From assembly GCA_965227905.1 (NCBI GenBank), contig OZ245780.1, forward strand, positions 1,860,001-1,924,000: DNA of 64,000 nucleotides. The letters run 5' to 3'. A program made the position numbers and the translations under genes. The notes beneath the pieces are model-generated. The model worked only from the letters and a program-made list of their open reading frames with translations, made no database searches and was not told the DNA's origin. Within the stretch, counting starts at the first letter, position 1. Each line of letters begins with the position of its first letter. Below, in pieces: positions 1 to 7,173 of this stretch. The DNA comes from CBDDHT01 sp965227905. Its GTDB lineage: Bacteria; Pseudomonadota; Alphaproteobacteria; Rhizobiales; Methyloligellaceae.

Positions 1-1
1 C

Positions 2-1324
2 GATGACGTCAATCTGATTCACGGTCTCAATGAGGACGGCAAGTTCGTCTGCTATCCGGGCACCGAATGGTGCGGAAACAGCTGTGCCGGCGGCGATCAC
101 AATGTGGTTTTCCTGCACGACAAGACACCGGAATTTCCGTTCGATGCGCAGGGCAACATCGCGCGCTCGTTCGAGTGGAACGAAGACATGGATGCCGACA
201 CGATCCAGCCGGGCGCCTGGCCGCTCGAGGAGCTGTGGGCCACATACGCCCATGATCCGGAAGGCCATCTCATCATGCCGCATGTCGGCGGCAGGCGCTG
301 CATCATGGACTGGTATCATCCGGTCATGGACCGACTGGTCGAGATCACATCGGCCTGGGGGCATTTCCCGTGGCTCTATCACGAGGTCGCCAGACGCGGT
401 TATAAGCTCGGTGCCTCGGCCAATGGCGACGAGCACCGCGGTCGTTGCGGTGGTGGCGTGCCCGGTACGGCAGTCTTCGGCACCAAGGGTGGTGTGACGG
501 GCCTGATCTGCGATGGTCTCGACCGGGCAACGGTCGGCAAAGCGCTCCGCGCCCGCAGAACCTGGGCCACGACCGGCGAACGGACGGTGGCGATAACCAG
601 ATGCGGCGATCATTTTATGGGCGACGAGTTCGACCATTCTGGGCCTGCACGCATCGACTACCGGTTCCTCGGCGATGTCGGTTGGGACGAAATAGCAGCC
701 TTCGATCAGGATGGCCCCTTGATGGTCCGCAACCTTCAGGAGGAAGCCGGTTTGTCAGAGCGCCATGTCCGGGTGCGAATAGGCGGTGCACGCATTCGCG
801 ACCGTTACCGGTGGGCCGACTGGAAAGGCACCATCGACATCCGAAACGGTGTCATCAACGGATTCGGTGCTTATGGTCTCGAGCATCTGGAAGAGACTGT
901 CTGGCGGGCAGGGCCGACCAAGATCGGTTTCCGCACGGATACCTATGGCGACGCCGATACAGTCGAGATCGATGTTTCGAACCTTGCCTCCAGTACGATC
1001 ACGGTTTCTGGAACAATCGACGGTTACGTGAAGGTCGGCAATCCGCTGGACGGCAACCCCTTCGTTCATTGCCCCGAGTTTTCGCTCGAAGTGTCAGGTG
1101 CTGAGCTGATGGAGAAAGGCAGTGTGCGCAAGGAGCTTGGCGGAACCGAGCTCTTCGTCGCCATCGAACGGATTTCGGAGGCCCCGATGCCGCGCGATGT
1201 TGCGGGTAGTTTCGAGGTGCAGCCTGGAAACGGCCCCCATGGCTTCCGTCCTGTCTTCTTGCAGGGCCGTCAAATCGACGACGGCAAGGCCTGGACGTCG
1301 GCCATGTACATCAACTTCAAATAA
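2..1324 (+). CDS. PHP/DUF3604-like metal-dependent protein, 3' part
   Basis: The reading frame is open from base 2, so the true start lies upstream of the window; 440 residues are visible. The segment PGTEWCGNSCAGGDHN near the visible N-terminus and LGASANGDEHRGRCGG further on match the pattern of DUF3604/PHP-type proteins, whose His and Asp residues bind metals for phosphoester-type hydrolysis. The stretch ALRARRTWATTGERT is also typical of that family. The rest is a beta-rich C-terminal half without recognisable motifs. A strong terminator follows 40 bases after the stop, so this is the last gene of its transcript. Substrate unknown; the family assignment is from motif memory. Confidence 0.7.
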   Translation, partial: DDVNLIHGLNEDGKFVCYPGTEWCGNSCAGGDHNVVFLHDKTPEFPFDAQGNIARSFEWNEDMDADTIQPGAWPLEELWATYAHDPEGHLIMPHVGGRRCIMDWYHPVMDRLVEITSAWGHFPWLYHEVARRGYKLGASANGDEHRGRCGGGVPGTAVFGTKGGVTGLICDGLDRATVGKALRARRTWATTGERTVAITRCGDHFMGDEFDHSGPARIDYRFLGDVGWDEIAAFDQDGPLMVRNLQEEAGLSERHVRVRIGGARIRDRYRWADWKGTIDIRNGVINGFGAYGLEHLEETVWRAGPTKIGFRTDTYGDADTVEIDVSNLASSTITVSGTIDGYVKVGNPLDGNPFVHCPEFSLEVSGAELMEKGSVRKELGGTELFVAIERISEAPMPRDVAGSFEVQPGNGPHGFRPVFLQGRQIDDGKAWTSAMYINFK

Positions 1325-1364
1325 GCGCTTCGAAACGCGCAATCCTCCCAAAGACGATCCCTGG

Positions 1365-1399
1365 CCTCCGAAGCTCTGCACGGCTTCGGAGGTTTTTTT
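1365..1399 (+). terminator. Rho-independent terminator after the PHP-like gene
   Basis: A perfect 9-bp inverted repeat (CCTCCGAAG at 1365-1373 and CTTCGGAGG at 1384-1392) has a 10-base loop and is followed at once by seven T on the + strand. It separates this gene from the convergent cys operon. The minus strand has no T-run, so it acts in one direction. Confidence 0.9.
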
Positions 1400-1412
1400 G
1401 CGGGAGAGGGCT

Positions 1413-1910
1413 CTAGTGCTGTGTGTCTTGTGCGCCGCGCCGTTTCAGCCCGGCGAGCGCATAGTTGGTTTGATAGCTATGTGATATCGCGCGGCTGACG
1501 CGTTGCCACGTCTCCAGAGATCGGTCATCTCCGACTTCAAAGCTGTCGAAACCGACGCGAGTCATGAACTGGGCCTGATCGGGAAGAACGTCGCCTGTCG
1601 CTCTCAGTTCACCTGTATAGCCAAGCTCGGTGCGGATAACGCGAGCCTGGCTGTACGCCCGGCCATCCGTGAAGGCAGGGAAGTCAAGGACGACGAGATC
1701 GAGAAGCGGGATATGTGCGGCAAGTTCATGGGCTTCGTATGTATTCGCCAGTTCGACACCGACGCGCCCTTCTCTATCTGCCAGCTTGGCCGCATCGCGG
1801 TTCAACCGTGCAAGGCAGACGATCACGTCACCTTTGGCAGGCAACGGATCATCGTCCTGCAGAACGGTCCAGCTGTCGTCGGCAATGTTGCCATCTCTAA
1901 CGAGCACCAT
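1413..1910 (-). CDS. DUF934 protein of the sulfite reductase operon
   Basis: 165 residues. DUF934 proteins are almost always encoded next to cysI in alpha- and betaproteobacteria and are thought to assist assimilatory sulfite reduction; their biochemical role is not settled. The start ATG at 1910 overlaps the end of cysI by 14 bases, which indicates translational coupling. The frame is open further upstream inside cysI, but that extension is a shadow of cysI. The C-terminal part (GYTGELRATGDVLPDQ, then SFEVGD) is the recognisable core. It is the last gene of the operon. Confidence 0.85.
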   Translation of the reverse strand: MVLVRDGNIADDSWTVLQDDDPLPAKGDVIVCLARLNRDAAKLADREGRVGVELANTYEAHELAAHIPLLDLVVLDFPAFTDGRAYSQARVIRTELGYTGELRATGDVLPDQAQFMTRVGFDSFEVGDDRSLETWQRVSRAISHSYQTNYALAGLKRRGAQDTQH

Positions 1911-3552
1911 AGAGAGCCTCCTTGAAGGGCGCGGGGCCTGTCCGGCCATAGGCTTCGAGGAAGGTCTCGTTCTCTTCACGCAAGCCGACATAGGTATCGA
2001 CCACTGTCTCGACAGCATCCACGATCCCGTCGCGCGAGAAACCTGGCCCGAGGATTTCACCAATGGCGGCATCCTTGTCGCCATTCCCGCCGAGCGTAAT
2101 CTGATAGAATTCCTCGCCCCGTTTTTCGAGACCCAGAATACCGATATGGCCGGCATGGTGATGGCCGCAGGCATTGATACAACCAGAGATCTTTATCTTC
2201 AGGTCGCCGATCTGCTTCTGCCTGTCTGCATCGCCAAGCCGTTCGGAAATACTTTGGGCGACGGGGATCGAACGGGCCGTAGCGAGCTGGCAATAGTCGA
2301 GACCGGGGCAGGAGATGATATCGGTCACGAGCCCCGCATTTGCGGTGGCTAGTCCTTCCGCTTCAAGCGCGCGCCAAAGGTCATGCAGATCGCTTCGGGC
2401 GACATGTGGCAGTATGAGGTTCTGCTCATAGGTTACGCGAATTTCGCCATGGCTGAATCTGTCGGCAAGTTCGGCGACTGCGCGCATCTGATCCGATGTC
2501 GCATCTCCCGGAATGCCGCCGATCGGCTTCAGTGATATCGTGACGATAGCATGGCCGTCGACACGGTGCGGGGCGACATTCGTGTCGATCCATCGGGCCA
2601 ATCCTGGATTGGCGTCACGGTGAGCGTCGAGCGTGCTCTCGTCCAAATCGACAGGCCCGTATGACGGCGGTGTGAAGTAGGTCCGAATCCGATCCAGCTC
2701 GCCTTCCGGTACCGGAACAGATGTCCCGTCCATTGCGGCGAATGCGGCCTCGACTTCCTGGCGGAACGCTTCGGCCCCCAGCTCATGCACGAGAATCTTG
2801 ATGCGCGCCTTATACTTGTTGTCGCGCCGGCCATGCAGATTATAGACGCGCATGATCGCTTCAAGATAAGGGAGCAGGTCTTCTTCGCTGACCCACTCGC
2901 GGACCGTAATTGCGACCATCGGCGTGCGGCCCTGTCCGCCGCCTGCCAGGACTTCATAGCCGACGTCGCCATCGCGGTTCTCTTTGACACGCAGACCGAT
3001 GTCATGGAACGCGACGGCAGCTCTGTCTTCTTCCGATCCAGTCACTGCGATCTTGAATTTCCGCGGCAGGAACGAGAATTCCGGATGCAAGCTGGACCAC
3101 TGGCGGATCAACTCGGCTGTAGGTCGCGGATCCGCAACCTCGTCCGCAGCCACACCGGCCCAAGGGTCCGCGGTCGTGTTGCGAATGCAATTGCCGCTTG
3201 TCTGGATCGCATGCATTTCGACTTCGGCCAGATGCTCGAGCAGGTCCGGCACCTCGGCGAGTTTCGGCCAGTTGTACTGAATGTTCTGGCGTGTCGTGAA
3301 ATGCCCGTAGCCCCGGTCGAACTTGTCGGCAATTAGCGCCAACTGCCGCATCTGCCGTGATGAAAGCGTGCCATAGGGTATCGCCACCCGCAGCATGTAG
3401 GCATGCAGCTGCAGATAGAGTCCGTTCATGAGGCGCAGTGGGCGGAATTCAGGTTCCGTCAACTCGCCCGACAGACGCCGCGCGACCTGATCGCGAAACT
3501 CGTCCACGCGTTCACGAACGAATGCGGCATCGAATTCGTCATACCGGTACAT
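1897..3552 (-). CDS. cysI: Sulfite reductase, hemoprotein subunit
   Basis: 551 residues, normal for the single-chain nitrite/sulfite reductase family. It reduces sulfite to sulfide with six electrons in cysteine synthesis, in the cytosol. The siroheme-[4Fe-4S] ligands are visible as C-x5-C at residues 415-421 (SCPGLDYC) and C-x3-C at 458-462 (GCINAC). The start MYRYDEFD is chosen because residues upstream of it do not look like the family; the ATG lies 11 bases downstream of the DUF2849 stop. The gene sits between DUF2849 and DUF934 in an operon headed by the siroheme synthase. No flavoprotein CysJ is encoded nearby, so the electron donor (perhaps ferredoxin) is not defined here. Confidence 0.93.
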   Translation of the reverse strand: MYRYDEFDAAFVRERVDEFRDQVARRLSGELTEPEFRPLRLMNGLYLQLHAYMLRVAIPYGTLSSRQMRQLALIADKFDRGYGHFTTRQNIQYNWPKLAEVPDLLEHLAEVEMHAIQTSGNCIRNTTADPWAGVAADEVADPRPTAELIRQWSSLHPEFSFLPRKFKIAVTGSEEDRAAVAFHDIGLRVKENRDGDVGYEVLAGGGQGRTPMVAITVREWVSEEDLLPYLEAIMRVYNLHGRRDNKYKARIKILVHELGAEAFRQEVEAAFAAMDGTSVPVPEGELDRIRTYFTPPSYGPVDLDESTLDAHRDANPGLARWIDTNVAPHRVDGHAIVTISLKPIGGIPGDATSDQMRAVAELADRFSHGEIRVTYEQNLILPHVARSDLHDLWRALEAEGLATANAGLVTDIISCPGLDYCQLATARSIPVAQSISERLGDADRQKQIGDLKIKISGCINACGHHHAGHIGILGLEKRGEEFYQITLGGNGDKDAAIGEILGPGFSRDGIVDAVETVVDTYVGLREENETFLEAYGRTGPAPFKEALYGAR

Positions 3553-3562
3553 CGGAAACTCT

Positions 3563-3898
3563 CTAACTCGCGAGGCTGAACGCCGAAGCGGCATTGTTCG
3601 TATTGGCCAGTTCGTTGCCGATCGAAGGCCCAAGGACACGGCGACGCTCGCGCATCTTGATCGGGACGAAGGAACTCGCGACCTGCTCGACCTTCATCAG
3701 ATAGGGATCGACGACAATATTGGCATTCGCAGCCTGGTCGCCGGCGCGCTCAAGCTGGGCGATATCGAGATCATCGACTGCCGGCTTTGCTGTTGCGAGC
3801 CGGTCACTCCATTGACCTTCACCGGTCAGGAAGACGACGCCGCCGTCGCTCAATCGGTTGGCGGTAAGAACATGCAGACCTGTGCGTGCTTTGCTCAT
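3563..3898 (-). CDS. DUF2849 protein of the cys operon
   Basis: 111 residues, beginning MSKARTGLHVLTANRLSDG. DUF2849 is a small alphaproteobacterial family found between siroheme synthase and sulfite reductase genes; function unknown. The start at 3898 lies four bases after the cysG stop, and an earlier in-frame start would run into cysG. Its position suggests a role in the assembly, electron supply or regulation of CysI; this is inference from context only. Confidence 0.85.
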   Translation of the reverse strand: MSKARTGLHVLTANRLSDGGVVFLTGEGQWSDRLATAKPAVDDLDIAQLERAGDQAANANIVVDPYLMKVEQVASSFVPIKMRERRRVLGPSIGNELANTNNAASAFSLAS

Positions 3899-3902
3899 GG
3901 GA

Positions 3903-5360
3903 TTATCCTGCTCTGAGTTCAATGTTGGATGAGGCGTAGTGTGGCTTCTGGGATTCTCTTTTGTCGGCCACGTGCTCGACGAAAGCTGGCGCCTTCAGAC
4001 CTGACCGTCGCCAGTCGGCCCTGAAAAACAGAATGGCCGGTCCTGTGACGCCATTAGCGCTGATTGTGTCGGTCAGGGCGCCCAGCGAGGTTGCCAGCAC
4101 ACGCTGATCGGCACGTGTTGCGTTTTCGGCAATGACAATGTGCGTGTCAGGCGACATACCTGCCGCAAGAAGCGATTGTCGGATATTATTGGCTGTCCGG
4201 ACGCCCATATAGATTGCAAACGTGTCGTCGCCTCGGGCCAGCGCATGCCAGTCGTGATCTAGCTGATTGTCGGCCGTCGTGCCGGTCAGTAATGAGATTG
4301 CACGGCCCCGCTGACGCTCTGTCAGCGGCAGCTGCAGCGATGCCGCGGCGCCCTGGGCCGCTGTAATGCCCGGTACGATCTCAAGCGGAATTCCGGCGCG
4401 GGAAACTGCGACCATCTCCTCGGTCGCGCGTGCGAAGATCAGCGGGTCGCCTCCCTTGAGGCGGACAACGAACTGTCCCTTTGCCGCTTCGCGGATGAGA
4501 ATACGATTGATGTCCTCCTGACGCGGCGAAGGTTTGCCTGGCGTCTTGCCGACATAAATCCGTTTCGCATCGCGCCGAGCGCGGTCCAGGATTTCCGGTG
4601 ATACGAGTCGGTCGACAACTAGAACGTCGGCCTGTTCGAGCGCTTGCAGTGCCTTGAGCGTCAAGAGATCGGGGTCGCCAGGGCCGGCGCCGACAAGCGC
4701 GACGCGGCCGGAAGCCGAATGCTCCCACCGGATGTTCTCCATTTCGACATCCAGATGGGTGTTGGCGGCATCGTTGTCATTCGCTAGCACGCTGCTAGCA
4801 AATGGCCCGCTCAGCAGCCGCTCCCAAAGACGTCGGCGGATATGTCCGTCTTGGATTTCGATCGCAATCCTTGCACGCAGACGACCCGCCCGGGCAGCAA
4901 GATCGCCGATCCTGTTGGGCAGAAGCGCTTCGATTCGACGGCGGATGCGCCGCGCCAATACAGGCGCCGTGCCCTCCGTTCCGATAGCGATCGTCAATGG
5001 CGCGCGATCGACGATCGAGGGTGTCAGAAAACTGCAATGCTCCTGCACATCGACAACATTGACGGGAATGTTGTGCGCGGCTGCCGTCTCCGCGACATGC
5101 ACATCGGTCTTGGTATCGCCAGTTGCCGCATAGACAAGCCGGTGCCCTTCAATATCGCCGATCTCGAAAGAGCGCCGATGGAGCGTGAGGCGGCCATCTT
5201 CGGCAAGTGAGACAAGTTCGCGAGCCGGAGCGTCTGCGAGAACGGTGATCGCAGCAGGCGTCTTTGCGATCAGACGCACCTTCTGAGCCGCTGCCTCGCC
5301 GCCGCCGACCACGAGGACGGACTGTCCTTTCATATCGACGAAGAGTGGAAAATATCTCAC
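3903..5360 (-). CDS. cysG: Siroheme synthase, trifunctional
   Basis: 485 residues, full length for CysG. The N-terminal part (1-150) is the NAD-binding precorrin-2 dehydrogenase / sirohydrochlorin ferrochelatase, with the glycine-rich motif VLVVGGGEAAAQK near residue 15. The C-terminal part (about 215-455) is the SAM-dependent uroporphyrinogen-III methyltransferase, with VALVGAGPGDPDLLT and the signature RLKGGDPLIFARA. It makes the siroheme needed by CysI, which explains why it heads this operon. The upstream 5361-5490 segment is AT-rich and is the likely promoter region; no SAM riboswitch fold was seen there. Confidence 0.95.
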   Translation of the reverse strand: MRYFPLFVDMKGQSVLVVGGGEAAAQKVRLIAKTPAAITVLADAPARELVSLAEDGRLTLHRRSFEIGDIEGHRLVYAATGDTKTDVHVAETAAAHNIPVNVVDVQEHCSFLTPSIVDRAPLTIAIGTEGTAPVLARRIRRRIEALLPNRIGDLAARAGRLRARIAIEIQDGHIRRRLWERLLSGPFASSVLANDNDAANTHLDVEMENIRWEHSASGRVALVGAGPGDPDLLTLKALQALEQADVLVVDRLVSPEILDRARRDAKRIYVGKTPGKPSPRQEDINRILIREAAKGQFVVRLKGGDPLIFARATEEMVAVSRAGIPLEIVPGITAAQGAAASLQLPLTERQRGRAISLLTGTTADNQLDHDWHALARGDDTFAIYMGVRTANNIRQSLLAAGMSPDTHIVIAENATRADQRVLATSLGALTDTISANGVTGPAILFFRADWRRSGLKAPAFVEHVADKRESQKPHYASSNIELRAG

Positions 5361-5470
5361 CTGAAGCTCCGATCACGCTGTATCGCATCGATCCGCAGAA
5401 AGGTGCGGCTTCCCAAAGATAGTATTTTTTTCTAAGAATTGCGATCATAAGGCTGTGAAAAAGAAAAATT

Positions 5471-5479
5471 TGCTATAAT
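5471..5479 (+). promoter_or_regulatory. Possible extended -10 element upstream of tRNA-Arg
   Basis: The bases TGCTATAAT form a perfect extended -10 (TG-n-TATAAT) on the + strand in the AT-rich part of the 298-base gap between cysG and tRNA-Arg (5361-5658). There is no good -35 at 17 bases, and the tRNA lies 180 bases downstream. A weaker TTGTCA at 5619-5624 lies closer to the tRNA and could be its own -35. Nothing else is recognisable in this gap. Confidence 0.3.
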
Positions 5480-5658
5480 AATGCCATCTGGTAGCGTTAG
5501 GGGGCGTTTTGTGTAGCTGCTGGCGCTGGTGATGCGCAGTCTGTCGGCGAATTGGACAAAGCGCGTCGGCCGGCGGGCGGGCCATGTGGATTACCGAAGC
5601 GGATCCGGTAAATTGGGCTTGTCACAGGCTCCTGCAATGTGGAGTGTAGGGCCGATCA

Positions 5659-5735
5659 CCGCTCCTAGCTCAATTGGATAGAGCGTCGGGCTTCGAACCC
5701 GAAGGTTGCAGGTTCGAGTCCTGCGGAGCGGGCCA
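5659..5735 (+). tRNA. tRNA-Arg (anticodon TCG)
   Basis: Complete cloverleaf. The acceptor stem CCGCTCC (5659-5665) pairs fully with GGAGCGG (5725-5731). The D stem GCTC/GAGC, anticodon stem TCGGG/CCCGA and T stem GCAGG/CCTGC are all intact, and the loop TTCGAGT is normal. The anticodon loop CTTCGAA gives TCG, reading CGA arginine codons. The 3' CCA is encoded (5733-5735) after discriminator G. Confidence 0.95.
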
Positions 5736-5765
5736 TTCTCCCGAAATCTGGAATACACGTGGCTG

Positions 5766-6584
5766 ATGCCGATGGTGCTCATTCATCTGCTGGCATTCTT
5801 AGCGCTGACGCTACTCACTCAAATTGGCGGCTTGGCATATCTTGGCGCTCTTGTGCTCGGGAGGCACTGGCGAGGCTTAAGACGTTTCCGGCGGCTTGCT
5901 GCAATAGCGATGTTTGTGGCGCTGTATGCAGGCTTGAGTCTGTCTGCGAGCGCCGTAGCACCGTTGTTCGGACGCGTTCCATTGCCGTGTCATGCGAGCG
6001 AGGATGCAAAGCTCGCCGTTCAATCATCGCTTTATTGCGTCTTGAATCGACACTATGTGACGCCGGAACTCAAGCAGATCGCCGGTGAGCTGGCCAAGTA
6101 CATGGCAGCACGGTTTCCCGGCACGCACGTCAATGTGCTTGATGCGAATTTCCCGTTCTTCAATGGCTTTCCACTGCTTCCGCATTTGTCCCACAGCGAC
6201 GGCCGCAAGCTCGATCTGGCTTTCTTCTACAAAGACCGCGACAGCCAGGCGCAAATAAGTGAGACCCGGTCGCCAATCGGCTATTGGGCGTTCGAAGAAC
6301 CGAAATCGGGAGCGCGCGGGCGATGCACCGGCAGGTCGGACATCCTTTCTCTGCGCTGGGACATGGATTGGTTTCAGATCTTCAATCAAGACTATCAGCT
6401 CGACGAACGCCGCACCGCTGCTGCTTTGCAATGGTTGGTCACCGAGGGGGCAAAGCGCGGTGTCTCAAAGATTTTCGTCGAGCCTCATCTGGCCGTGCGT
6501 CTCGGCGTTCGAAGCAAGCTCATTCGCTTTCAGGGATGTAGGGCCGCTCGACACGACGACCACATCCACTTTCAGATCCGCTAA
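5766..6584 (+). CDS. LAS-type metallopeptidase-like protein, membrane anchored
   Basis: 272 residues. Two hydrophobic segments near the N-terminus (about 3-25 and 40-65) suggest membrane anchoring with the rest in the periplasm. The segment SHSDGRKLD fits H-x2-G-x3-D, and the C-terminus HDDHIHF gives the final H-x-H; together these match the zinc ligands of LAS peptidases (D-Ala-D-Ala carboxypeptidases, murein endopeptidases such as MepA). Cleavage of peptidoglycan peptides is therefore likely, but this is motif-based. The frame extends upstream into tRNA-Arg, so the ATG at 5766 (or 5772) is chosen. It overlaps the convergent GNAT gene by four bases. Confidence 0.65.
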   Translation: MPMVLIHLLAFLALTLLTQIGGLAYLGALVLGRHWRGLRRFRRLAAIAMFVALYAGLSLSASAVAPLFGRVPLPCHASEDAKLAVQSSLYCVLNRHYVTPELKQIAGELAKYMAARFPGTHVNVLDANFPFFNGFPLLPHLSHSDGRKLDLAFFYKDRDSQAQISETRSPIGYWAFEEPKSGARGRCTGRSDILSLRWDMDWFQIFNQDYQLDERRTAAALQWLVTEGAKRGVSKIFVEPHLAVRLGVRSKLIRFQGCRAARHDDHIHFQIR

Positions 6585-7099
6585 AGGGCAGCGTGGGAAC
6601 GATCGACGATTGCCATCATCAGAGAGTTTTTGTACCTGCCATCAACGAATATATCATCCCTCAGTTCGCCTTCGACACAAAAGCCGATCTTTTCATAGAG
6701 GTGTATTGCAGGCTTGTTGTCGGTGAACACGGTCAGTTCGATGCGTACGAGGTTCTGTTCCCATGCTTTTTTCAAAGTGGCCTCGATCAGCGATGTCCCG
6801 ATGCCTTTTCCTCGAAATTCGGACACGATTCCCATTCCCAAAATACCGGAGTGAGAGAAAACAGGCCGTCTTTTGGGTAGGATGTCGCACCACCCAATCA
6901 CTCTGCCCTCAAGGATTGCCACGAATTGTGGGTGGTTGTTCGCGATATTGTGCAGAATAAACTCACGTGTTTGCTCCAGCGATGGTGCCTCAAGAAACAC
7001 GAGATAGCGTCGCTCGCGTGCAACCGAATCCAAAGCACGATGAAAGCCTTCAATATGCTCGGCGGCTATTGGGACGATCTGCGTGTTCATGTTCTGCAT
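6581..7099 (-). CDS. GNAT-family N-acetyltransferase
   Basis: 172 residues, one GNAT domain. The acetyl-CoA-binding motif V-x-x-x-x-RGKGIGTSLIEA lies near residues 95-115, followed by the usual C-terminal ELTVF...AIHLYEKIGF block that is common to RimI/PhnO-like enzymes. Proteins with this layout often acetylate small amines or antibiotics; the substrate is not predictable. It stands alone, convergent with the LAS peptidase. Confidence 0.85.
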   Translation of the reverse strand: MQNMNTQIVPIAAEHIEGFHRALDSVARERRYLVFLEAPSLEQTREFILHNIANNHPQFVAILEGRVIGWCDILPKRRPVFSHSGILGMGIVSEFRGKGIGTSLIEATLKKAWEQNLVRIELTVFTDNKPAIHLYEKIGFCVEGELRDDIFVDGRYKNSLMMAIVDRSHAAL

Positions 7100-7173
7100 C
7101 CCGAGATCAATCTCGCTTTTGAGGGTTTCGTTTCTGTCAGATGCAGGTGATTGGTTTTAGCTCGGTCCTACAT

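Noticed and set aside
5361..5658. Possible riboswitch upstream of cysG
   Set aside because: No SAM, cobalamin or other known riboswitch core could be traced on the minus strand.
5706..5765. N-terminal extension of the LAS-type peptidase
   Set aside because: The extension starts inside tRNA-Arg; an ATG at 5766 gives a proper membrane segment.
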